DNA of 64,000 nucleotides from Polaribacter sp. BM10 (lineage in GTDB: Bacteria; Bacteroidota; Bacteroidia; Flavobacteriales; Flavobacteriaceae). Shown piece after piece: positions 52,084-59,248 of the stretch. The notes under the pieces are model-generated. The model ran no database searches, was not told the origin of the DNA, and saw only the letters and a list, made by a program, of their open reading frames with translations. The position numbers were made by a program, and so were the translations under genes. The first letter of the stretch is position 1. Each line of letters opens with the position of its first letter. The DNA lies in contig NZ_CP019704.1 in the NCBI RefSeq assembly GCF_002005425.1, forward strand, positions 682,001 to 746,000, read 5' to 3'.

Positions 52084-53103
52084 TTATCTTGGTATTTCTA
52101 CTGCTTCTATAATTTGCTCTATAATTTGCTTGCTTCCTAAACCTTCCATTTCTCTTTCTGGTGTTACAATAACTCTGTGTTGTAAAACAGGTATTGTCGC
52201 TTTTTTAACATCTTCTGGTGTTACAAAATCTCTACCACTTATGGCTGCAAATGCTTTAGATGCATTTAAGATTGCAATACTTGCTCTTGGTGAAGCGCCC
52301 AAGTATAAAAAAGAATTAGATCTTGTGTTTACAACAATATTAGCAATATATTTTAATAAATTTTCTTCTATTGCTATTTGATTTACCAAATTTCTATATT
52401 CTTTAATTTTAGCGGCAGAAATTACAGTTTGTATTTTACTAGATTTTGTGGTGTTATTTAAGGCTTGTTCTTTTAATATGATTTCAAATTCTTCTTCTGC
52501 ATTTGGATATGCTACATTTATTTTGAATAAAAAACGATCTAATTGCGCCTCGGGCAATCTATAAGTACCTTCTTGTTCTATGGGGTTTTGCGTAGCTAAA
52601 ACCATAAAAGGTTCTTCCATTTTATAGGTTTTACCATCAATAGTTACCTGTTTTTCTTCCATCACTTCAAATAAAGCAGCTTGGGTTTTTGCAGGTGCAC
52701 GATTAATTTCATCAATAAGAATCATGTTCGAAAAAATAGGCCCTTTTTTAAACTCAAATTCAGAGGTTTGTAGATTGTAAACCGAAGTTCCTAAAATATC
52801 TGAAGGCATCAAATCTGGCGTAAATTGAATTCTACTAAAACCTGCAGCAATAGTTTTAGATAAAAGTTTTGCAGTAATTGTTTTAGCAACACCAGGTACA
52901 CCTTCAATTAAAACGTGGCCATCAGATAATAACGCAACAATTAACAATTCTAACATGTCTTTTTGCCCAACAATTACCTTTTGCAATTGCTCTTTAATTT
53001 TAAAAACATTTTCTTGTAATTCACTTACATCTAATCGATTTTTAAACTCGATATTATTTGTTTCTTCTGATGAATTTGATTGTGCTGTATTTAAAGATTC
53101 CAT
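52084..53103 (-). CDS. MoxR-family AAA+ ATPase
   Basis: 339 residues. Walker A GVPGVAKT (68-75), Walker B ILIDEINRAP (126-135), sensor region LATQNPIEQEGTYRLPEAQLDRF typical of MoxR, and the C-terminal lid with LGASPRASI. Works with the DUF58 protein as a metal-insertion or maturation chaperone in characterised systems; target here unknown. Two bases after the DUF4350 gene. Confidence 0.93.
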   Translation of the reverse strand: MESLNTAQSNSSEETNNIEFKNRLDVSELQENVFKIKEQLQKVIVGQKDMLELLIVALLSDGHVLIEGVPGVAKTITAKLLSKTIAAGFSRIQFTPDLMPSDILGTSVYNLQTSEFEFKKGPIFSNMILIDEINRAPAKTQAALFEVMEEKQVTIDGKTYKMEEPFMVLATQNPIEQEGTYRLPEAQLDRFLFKINVAYPNAEEEFEIILKEQALNNTTKSSKIQTVISAAKIKEYRNLVNQIAIEENLLKYIANIVVNTRSNSFLYLGASPRASIAILNASKAFAAISGRDFVTPEDVKKATIPVLQHRVIVTPEREMEGLGSKQIIEQIIEAVEIPR

Positions 53104-53105
53104 AG

Positions 53106-54317
53106 TTATTTTTTAAAGAAATTTTCTATCATTTTATGTAATACAATTAATTGTTCTTTAGAACATTCTGTCTTTTTATTTAAAGTAATAATTGTATGTA
53201 TTAAATATTTTGTTTTCTGTAGTTCGTTTCCAGATTTTGCTGCTAGTTTTTTAATAAAATCAGCATTTAAAATTGTTGTATCAATTAAGTATTTCGAACG
53301 AATTTTTTCTAAGAAAAATGTAATTTTTTTGTCAACTAAATTCTTATGATCTTCTTCGCTTAAATACAAGTTAGAAATTGTTTGGGTAAAAGCAACAGTG
53401 GTATTTTCTAATGGTTTTAGAACTGGTATTGCTCTTTGTTTTCTGCGCGCATTAAAGAGCATAAAAAATAGTAAGCCAATTATTGATACATATAAAAACC
53501 AAGTAAGCGTTGGGTGTTTTAAGAAATAATTAAAAATGGATGGTTTATCATCTGGATTCTGTGAATATTCACTCGATTTAATATGTTCGTCCCATAAAAC
53601 TTTATTGTTTGGTAAATAGGAGAGTAGGTTGGCCACGTAATCTGTTTTACCTTCTAATAAGTAGTAATTTGTAAATACAATAGGGTTTGTGTGTAAATAA
53701 AAAGCACCTTTGCCATGATAGATTTTTACAAAATTGGGTACTTCTTCGCCATCTATCTTTGTTGTACCTAAAACCATTGTTTTACCTTCGTTGTATTGTA
53801 AAAAATAATTTCTTCTGATATTTCTAGAATACAAATATGGTTTTTTACCAAAATCTGGATGTTTTAGGTAAAATTCTCCGTTTAATTTTTTTAAATTTTG
53901 ATTGCCAAAAGTGTTCTTATCTAAATTATTGATGCTAAAATCTAAAGCTTCTTTAAAATCGGCATTAAAATAATGTAAAGATATAAATGCAGAATTTCCT
54001 TTAGACACAAACTCTAATAAAGATTTTGTACCTTCTTTAGTTTGCTTAAAAGCACTATTTTTTATTAAAACATAATTTTTTTTACTGATTGTATCGCCAT
54101 CAAAAGAAAAAATAGTTGTGTCGTAAAAATTTTCTTTAAGAATTGTAACATCTGTATCTGGAAATAAGTTAGAAGCTTCTTTGGAGATTATATAATTTCC
54201 AAACGGACTTTTTTCTTTTTCTCTGTAATTTTCATTCCAATTGGTTTTTGTACAACCTGTAATAAAAACCAAGGTAACAATTAAGAAAATTCTAAATATG
54301 TTTTTAAAGTGCATCAT
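53106..54317 (-). CDS. DUF4350 protein, membrane-anchored lipoprotein
   Basis: 403 residues with an SPII signal (FITG-C about residue 22), a DUF4350 sensor-like domain (30-250; contains FVSKGNSAFISLHYFNADF) and one membrane helix (about 272-290, LTWFLYVSIIGLLFFMLF), then a cytoplasmic helical tail. In this locus type DUF4350 proteins accompany MoxR and DUF58; function unknown. Directly adjoins DUF4129. Confidence 0.82.
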   Translation of the reverse strand: MMHFKNIFRIFLIVTLVFITGCTKTNWNENYREKEKSPFGNYIISKEASNLFPDTDVTILKENFYDTTIFSFDGDTISKKNYVLIKNSAFKQTKEGTKSLLEFVSKGNSAFISLHYFNADFKEALDFSINNLDKNTFGNQNLKKLNGEFYLKHPDFGKKPYLYSRNIRRNYFLQYNEGKTMVLGTTKIDGEEVPNFVKIYHGKGAFYLHTNPIVFTNYYLLEGKTDYVANLLSYLPNNKVLWDEHIKSSEYSQNPDDKPSIFNYFLKHPTLTWFLYVSIIGLLFFMLFNARRKQRAIPVLKPLENTTVAFTQTISNLYLSEEDHKNLVDKKITFFLEKIRSKYLIDTTILNADFIKKLAAKSGNELQKTKYLIHTIITLNKKTECSKEQLIVLHKMIENFFKK

Positions 54318-55019
54318 TTAAGAAATGGTTTTTATAAATGATTCATATTTAGTTTGTAATATAGAAAACTCATCTTTAGACACGGCAAAATCGCCATACC
54401 AAACGTAGCTATATACATAGGTTAAATAAGAAAATTGATTTCTAATTGTACCTTTTTTAAGTTCAAATTTGTACTCTGAATTCGTTTTGTCTTTATGATA
54501 ATTAATTAGCTTTTTGGTAGCAAGCAATTTTAACGTTTTTAAAAAATAATAACGAATAGCTAATTTATAATTTTCTGTTTGTATTGCTTTTTCTAAAAGT
54601 GCATTTAGATCTAATTCATTAATATCATCTTCTTCATAAATTAGTTTTTCTGTTGTTTTTTTTGGATTTTTCTTAAAATTGAAAAAACCAATTTTAGAAC
54701 CAAGAACCACTTTTAAGATGATAAAAATTACAATTCCGCCCAATAGAAAAGGAAAAATTACTTTTAAAAAAGAGGCAATACTTGTTAAAAAACTTAAATC
54801 GGTATTAGATCTTTTCTTTTCTTTTTCTTCTGTGTAAATAAAATCTTTACCTGTGTATTTTGTATGTAAACTATCAGTAAAAGTTCTTAAGGTACTGTAT
54901 TCAATACTTTTAATGTATTTGGTTGTGTCTTTGTACTTTACAATACTATCAAGCTTTTCTTCTTGCGCTTTGGCAATTGAGCTTGTAAAAATCATCAATA
55001 ATAAAATAACTTTTTTCAT
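54318..55019 (-). CDS. DUF4129-type membrane protein
   Basis: 233 residues with a signal peptide (cleavage after KAQ), one membrane helix (about 82-108, FLKVIFPFLLGGIVIFIILKVV) and the C-terminal DUF4129 helix bundle (AIRYYFLKTLKLLATKKLI ... YVWYGDFAVSKDEF). The family resembles the C-terminal part of transglutaminase-operon proteins found with MoxR. Shares one base with the end of the SpoIIM gene. Confidence 0.8.
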   Translation of the reverse strand: MKKVILLLMIFTSSIAKAQEEKLDSIVKYKDTTKYIKSIEYSTLRTFTDSLHTKYTGKDFIYTEEKEKKRSNTDLSFLTSIASFLKVIFPFLLGGIVIFIILKVVLGSKIGFFNFKKNPKKTTEKLIYEEDDINELDLNALLEKAIQTENYKLAIRYYFLKTLKLLATKKLINYHKDKTNSEYKFELKKGTIRNQFSYLTYVYSYVWYGDFAVSKDEFSILQTKYESFIKTIS

Positions 55020-55984
55020 TATCTTAATTGATGTTTTCTAGCCACTTTAAAAGGCAAAATTAAATAGTAATAACTAATGGTTGCTAAGCAAAAAAGAATG
55101 ATTGCAAAGCAGAAAAAGGTTGGCATAATATTAGAATACCTTGTAACATAACCTTCTAAAAAAGCAGCCATAATTGTAAATGGTATAGTACTTAAAAAGA
55201 TGTAAAAAGCATTTCTTACACCTTTTTTAAAAGATTCGAATCTTTTTAATGTTCCTGGAAACAAAATGCTTGCACCAATAATATAACCTGTTGCAGCTTC
55301 GATAATCATTCCGAAGATTTCATAAGTACCATGAATCCAAATTCCTTTAATACTATCAAAAAAACTATTTTGCTGGTAAAAAAATGCCTGAAATACAGCA
55401 ACCATTATTCCGTTCATCACAACATAATAACCCGTTCCAATTCCTAGAAACAAACCAGAAAGAAACATATTTAGGCCAACTCTTTGGTTGTTATTATAAA
55501 TACCAATAAAAGTACCCCAATTACTCCCGCCTTTGTAAATCGCCATAGCATCACCACTTTCTATATTTTCTAGTGTTTGATCTATATATTCGTCACTTAA
55601 AACTTGTCTAGCAAAACTATCATCATTAAAAGTAGAAAGTAAACCAATAAAAAAGCACACAAAGAAAAAAGCAAATGATAAATAAAAGAATTTTCTGTAT
55701 TGATAGGAGAGAAGTGGCACTTTGTCAAAAAAGAAATATAAAAATATATTCTGATCTCTTCTTTTAGAATGATAAACTTTGTCGAAACTGCTTTTAGCTA
55801 ATTTATTTAAGTACGAAGTAACCTTACTTTTTGGGTAATACGTTTGGGCATATACCAAATCATTCATGATTTTTATATGCAAGTTGGCAATGTCATCTGG
55901 ACTTTTTTTCGTTTTATTTGAAATAACTTGTTCAAATTCGAGCCATTTTTCTTTATTTTGCTTTATAAAAGCGACCTCTCTCAT
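55019..55984 (-). CDS. Stage II sporulation protein M (SpoIIM/DUF95) homolog
   Basis: 321 residues, five to six membrane helices, with the SpoIIM pattern FIGIYNNNQRVGLNMFLSGLFLGIGTGYY. In non-sporulating Bacteroidota it is a fixed member of the MoxR/RDD locus. The frame extends to 56101, but ATG at 55984 (MREVAFIKQNKEKWLEFE) matches the family N-terminus, removes a 95-nt overlap with the divergent RDD gene, and follows a near-consensus -7 box (TAAATTCG, minus 55991-55998). First gene of the operon. Confidence 0.85.
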   Translation of the reverse strand: MREVAFIKQNKEKWLEFEQVISNKTKKSPDDIANLHIKIMNDLVYAQTYYPKSKVTSYLNKLAKSSFDKVYHSKRRDQNIFLYFFFDKVPLLSYQYRKFFYLSFAFFFVCFFIGLLSTFNDDSFARQVLSDEYIDQTLENIESGDAMAIYKGGSNWGTFIGIYNNNQRVGLNMFLSGLFLGIGTGYYVVMNGIMVAVFQAFFYQQNSFFDSIKGIWIHGTYEIFGMIIEAATGYIIGASILFPGTLKRFESFKKGVRNAFYIFLSTIPFTIMAAFLEGYVTRYSNIMPTFFCFAIILFCLATISYYYLILPFKVARKHQLR

Positions 55985-56006
55985 TAAGAGCGAATTTAAC
56001 CATTGC

Positions 56007-56819
56007 ATGAAAACACTCCAAATAAAAACCGCACAAAATATAAATATAAATTTTACGGTAGCCAACGTTGGGCAACGTTTATTAGCGTTTTTATTTGACA
56101 ATATTCTTAAGTTTGCTTATATCTATTTTGTGTATTATGTGTTTGATTTTCAAGCGGTAGAAGAAACATTTTCTGGCGATACTTGGACGGTACAAGCAGT
56201 CGGAATTTTAGTCTTAATTCCGGTTACTTTTTACACATTATATTCAGAAATTTTAATGGATGGACAAACATTAGGAAAGAAGCTTTTACATGTTAAAGTA
56301 ATAAATGTAGATGGATTTAAACCTTCGGTTTCTGATTATACAATGCGTTGGTTTTTACGAATAGTAGATTTTAATTTATTTCTACTTTTAGCGGTATATA
56401 TACAATCTATTACCATTGATGATTCTGATTTTCTTTTAGGATTGACATTTATTGTAGGGAAGTTAGTAGGATTATTACTGATAATATTTACACCCAATAA
56501 TCAACGATTTGGCGATATCATTGCGAATACCGTTGTTATTTATTTAAAGGATGAAGCAAAGTTTTCTGAAACCATTTTAGAGGAATTAGCTGATAAATAC
56601 GTACCAACATATCCGAACGTGATTAAATTGTCTGATAATGATGCACGAATAATTAAAAATACATATAAGACTGCTATTAAATTTAATGATTATAAAACTT
56701 TAATAAAATTACGCACTAAGATTATTGAAGTTACGCAGATTAAATCTATGCATAAAAGTGATAGAGAGTTTATATCTGTTGTTTTAAAAGATTATAATTT
56801 TTATACTCAGAATATGTAA
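56007..56819 (+). CDS. RDD-family membrane protein
   Basis: 270 residues. RDD domain with three helices (about 22-45, 55-80, 115-150); the motif is present as NVGQRLLAFLFDNILKFAY and DGQTLGKKLLHVKVIN. A soluble helical C-terminal part follows. The frame can be traced upstream to 55866, but that part is antisense to the SpoIIM gene; ATG at 56007 (MKTLQIKTAQNINI) is the family start. Only 22 nt separate it from the divergent SpoIIM start, so both promoters overlap. Confidence 0.87.
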   Translation: MKTLQIKTAQNININFTVANVGQRLLAFLFDNILKFAYIYFVYYVFDFQAVEETFSGDTWTVQAVGILVLIPVTFYTLYSEILMDGQTLGKKLLHVKVINVDGFKPSVSDYTMRWFLRIVDFNLFLLLAVYIQSITIDDSDFLLGLTFIVGKLVGLLLIIFTPNNQRFGDIIANTVVIYLKDEAKFSETILEELADKYVPTYPNVIKLSDNDARIIKNTYKTAIKFNDYKTLIKLRTKIIEVTQIKSMHKSDREFISVVLKDYNFYTQNM

Positions 56820-56983
56820 TTATTATATTTGATAGAAATAGAAGTATGGTTTTAAATTCTCTATTTAACATAATATAAATTATATAACATATGTATGATT
56901 ATTTATTTATAACCATTTTATGGCTTATTACGCATATTTATAGATATTAGTGATTTAGGTTTTGTTTATAATTGTTTTAATAG

Positions 56984-57283
56984 CAATTAACAGAATGGGC
57001 AAAATCCGAAGTATTTTCAACACGTTTTTTTACCTTATTTTCGATAGGGTTTTTTATTGCAAGTGTTGGATTTTGGCAATTAGGAAAAACAGATTTGGCA
57101 AAAGCCTATATCATTCCAACATTAGTGGCAGGTATATTACTTTTAATAATTGGTAGCGGTCTTAATTACACAAACATTCAAAGAGTTAAACAATTTGAAA
57201 AACATTATAATGAAGACGTTTCTGCTTTTTATCAATCTGAAATTGAACGTTCAGAAAGTACTTTAAAGGAAATTAAAAAATAA
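56984..57283 (+). pseudogene. 5'-truncated membrane protein remnant
   Basis: An open frame from after TAG 56981 to TAA 57281 reads QLTEWAKSEVFSTRFFTLFS, a second helix with PTLVAGILLLIIGSGL and a charged tail (YNEDVSAFYQSEIERSES). It looks like a small flavobacterial two-helix membrane protein of unknown function, but there is no ATG, GTG or TTG before the first helix. A short run in another frame just upstream (LIAINRMGK) suggests a frameshifted beginning. If translated at all, TTG 57095 gives 62 residues. Its stop is followed at once by palindromic site A. Confidence 0.5.
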
Positions 57284-57412
57284 TTACATACGACACCGTA
57301 TATAATTCATTGCTTAGTTTTAGCTCACTTGGGTAATTCCTTCAGATTTATGTTTTTCGTAATTTATTGAGTAGATAAGTTGCTTAAAACATGCAACTAA
57401 CCATATACTAAC
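57284..57412 (+). repeat. Palindromic cassette-type site A (degenerate)
   Basis: Left part CGACACCGTATATAATTCATTGCTT (57291 on) and right part GCAACTAACCATATAC (57393 on) align with site B; the terminal GTTG core is missing at the right end. Follows the truncated ORF directly. Confidence 0.6.
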
Positions 57413-57686
57413 CGCCTCTATCCCCTACTTATAAGTATCTTTACATACAAACAGGTAACTTAATATATATATGTAAATATTACTGCCACCAATTACAAAG
57501 AAGAACTTAACATAAACCGAATTTACTAAACTATCAATATAAAAATAATTATCTTAAGACCTTCAGCATTATTTAGTTGATAATATTGCCAAAGAAAAAT
57601 GCTGTTTCTATTTGATAACTGCTTGATATTCAGTTTAAGTAATAAAAAAAGGTTTTGTTATACAAGTAAATAAAATCTAAATGCAA
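57413..57686. other. AT-rich stretch without gene
   Basis: No convincing ORF, hairpin or RNA gene on either strand. Probably eroded cassette DNA. Confidence 0.4.
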
Positions 57687-57694
57687 TATATTTG
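57687..57694 (+). promoter_or_regulatory. -7 box directly before the first cassette core
   Basis: TATATTTG, exact TAnnTTTG, 15 nt before GTTGGCTGTA. Start of transcription near 57698 would lead into the cassette genes. No -33 TTTG at the right distance. Confidence 0.45.
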
Positions 57695-57745
57695 GTGTTA
57701 TATAACGAGTTGGCTGTAATTAAAAACCGAAATCAAAATTAACAT

Positions 57746-58339
57746 ATGAAATTAAAAAGAAATTTATTTACAATTCTATTTTTGACAATTAGTGCAATTG
57801 GAATTGCTCAAGATTATAAAAATGAACTGAAGAAAGAATTTAATGATTATTTGAGTACAATTGTCAATATGGAATTTGAAAAATCTATGGAATACATTGT
57901 TCCTGAATTTTTTGAAATTATTCCTAAATCGCAAATGATTAAGGTTATGAAAATGACTTTTAACAATCCAGATATGGAATTCGAAATCAAGAATCCGAAA
58001 ATCTTGAAAGTTAATGACAAAAAGGAAATTGAAAAGAAATATTACTCACTTCTGACATACTCAAATCAAATGAATATGAAAATAAAAGGAGAAGAAGGAG
58101 AAACAAAAGACGAAAAAACAACACGAATAAACTTGACTAAATTGTCATTGGAAAGCACTTTTGGTTCTGAAAATGTAGTCTATAACGAAAAAACTGACTT
58201 TTTTGAAATTCAATCTCAAAAAGATGTTTACGGAATTTCTGAAAATGGAGAAAAAAACTGGAAATTTTTAGTAATTGAAAAGAAACAGAAAATGATTTTG
58301 GAAAAGTTATTACCAAAAGAATTGAGCGAAAAAATATAA
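57746..58339 (+). CDS. Exported protein of unknown function, cassette 1
   Basis: 197 residues with a cleavable signal peptide (NLFTILFLTISAIGIAQ, cleavage near residue 22). The rest is helical then beta-rich, charged, with no motif I recognise; it loosely resembles small exported flavobacterial proteins. The only gene of cassette 1, starting 28 nt after the cassette 5' arm and stopping 6 nt before the 3' arm. Confidence 0.75.
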   Translation: MKLKRNLFTILFLTISAIGIAQDYKNELKKEFNDYLSTIVNMEFEKSMEYIVPEFFEIIPKSQMIKVMKMTFNNPDMEFEIKNPKILKVNDKKEIEKKYYSLLTYSNQMNMKIKGEEGETKDEKTTRINLTKLSLESTFGSENVVYNEKTDFFEIQSQKDVYGISENGEKNWKFLVIEKKQKMILEKLLPKELSEKI

Positions 58340-58344
58340 AAAAC

Positions 58345-58483
58345 TACAGCCAACACCGTACAAAATTAATTGCTTGCTTTTAGCCAACTTACGAAAATCC
58401 TCGCGGATTTTCTTTGTCAGTAATTATTTATTAAATTTATTGCTTAATCACGCAACTAACCTTGTACAAACACGTTGTAGCAA
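58345..58483 (+). repeat. Palindromic cassette site B
   Basis: From TACAGCCAAC (3' arm of cassette 1) through ACCGTACAA (58355-58363), hairpin GAAAATCC-TCGC-GGATTTTC (58393-58412), GCAACTAACC and TTGTACAAACAC to GTTGTAGCAA (5' arm of cassette 2). GTACAA and TTGTAC pair across the site. Confidence 0.75.
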
Positions 58484-58491
58484 ATTACAGA

Positions 58492-58974
58492 ATGAAACCA
58501 ATCAAAGTAGATTTAGACTTTTTAAAATTTATAAAAACTGGAAAATTTGGTTTTATTAAACTTGGAGAAAATAAAACTGAAATTGAAAATCAAGGTTTAC
58601 CACCTGAAAATTGGATTAATGGAAAATCTAAAGAAAATTCAAGAATATGGAGATATGGAAATATTGAATTTCATTTTAATGAAAAAAATGAATTAATTCA
58701 TATTTTCAATGATTATATATCTAAAATTAACGGTGGAGAAAGTTTCTTAATCTCAGACTTTTGGATTTTTACAAATAATGGAGAAAAACCGAGCTTATTA
58801 AAAACAATGAAGGAATTAAATTGTTTGAATATAGATTTTTTGAAGAAGACTTATGAAGTTGGAATTATTGAAATAAAACTTAAAAATGGAGTTTACTTTT
58901 CATTTTATGGAAATAAAGAAAACAAAAATGAAAATCCAAATAATTGGAAAATGTGTGTAATCGGAAAAAAATAA
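58492..58974 (+). CDS. Cytoplasmic protein of unknown function, cassette 2
   Basis: 160 residues, no signal peptide. Begins MKPIKVDLDFLKFIKTGKFG and contains IWRYGNIEFHFNEKNELIHIF, a pattern seen in small immunity-like or SMI1-like proteins; I do not recognise a named family. The ATG at 58492 is preferred over TTG 58462, because the extension lies inside site B. It stops 2 nt before the cassette 3' arm. Asn/Lys/Ile rich. Confidence 0.75.
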   Translation: MKPIKVDLDFLKFIKTGKFGFIKLGENKTEIENQGLPPENWINGKSKENSRIWRYGNIEFHFNEKNELIHIFNDYISKINGGESFLISDFWIFTNNGEKPSLLKTMKELNCLNIDFLKKTYEVGIIEIKLKNGVYFSFYGNKENKNENPNNWKMCVIGKK

Positions 58975-58976
58975 AC

Positions 58977-59116
58977 TTGCTACAACACCTTGTATAAAAA
59001 ATTGCTAAATTTGGCTTAATCAAAAATTTGTACTTTTTTGTCAACCCCTATTTTCCTACGGAAAATAGCCGTCGACTTAAAACGCAAATTTCCATACAAA
59101 ACAACGTTGTAGCCAA
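58977..59116 (+). repeat. Palindromic cassette site C
   Basis: From TTGCTACAAC (3' arm of cassette 2) through ACCTTGTAT, hairpin CTATTTTCC-TAC-GGAAAATAG (59048-59068) and CCATACAAAACAAC to GTTGTAGCCAA (59106-59116), the 5' arm of a following unit. TTGTAT pairs with ATACAA. Confidence 0.75.
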
Positions 59117-59176
59117 TTAAACAAAACCGTTATCTATTCTGAAACTTAACCAAAAAGAATTTCATTTATATAAACA

Positions 59177-59204
59177 AAAAAATACGTAATCTGTCGTATT
59201 TTTT
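59177..59204 (+). terminator. Terminator-like hairpin after the cassette array
   Basis: AAAAAATACG pairs with CGTATTTTTT, 8-nt loop, T-run; no gene between it and site C, so it may end array transcription. Confidence 0.7.
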
Positions 59205-59248
59205 AAATCAAATAACTACTATAAATTGCCAACCAAAACTAAAAGTTT

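Larger units (their letters stand above)
57709..59113 (+). mobile_element. Integron-like gene cassette array (two complete cassettes)
   Basis: Cassette 1 runs from GTTGGCTGTA (57709-57718) to its exact reverse complement TACAGCCAAC (58345-58354); cassette 2 from GTTGTAGCAA (58474-58483) to TTGCTACAAC (58977-58986). After each 3' end comes ACC and a long imperfect palindrome closing with the GTTG of the next unit. Each cassette holds one unknown gene in the same direction. No integrase, transposase or reverse transcriptase gene in the window. Confidence 0.65.

Noticed and set aside
55866..56006. Longer start of the RDD protein
   Set aside because: The extension is antisense to the SpoIIM coding region; ATG 56007 fits the family.
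55985..56101. Longer start of the SpoIIM homolog
   Set aside because: The 39 extra codons are antisense to the RDD gene 5' end and do not match the family start MREVAF.
56962..57156. 64-residue ORF starting MFIIVLIAINRMGK
   Set aside because: Different frame from the membrane remnant at 56984 and no recognisable protein; only its first residues may be the frameshifted start of that remnant.
58374..58559. 61-residue ORF across site B
   Set aside because: Lies in the palindromic site and the start of the cassette 2 gene in the wrong frame.
57284..59116. Classical class 1-type integron attC sites
   Set aside because: Cores GTTGTAG and GTTGGCT do not satisfy GTTRRRY and no intI gene is visible; only the architecture is shared.
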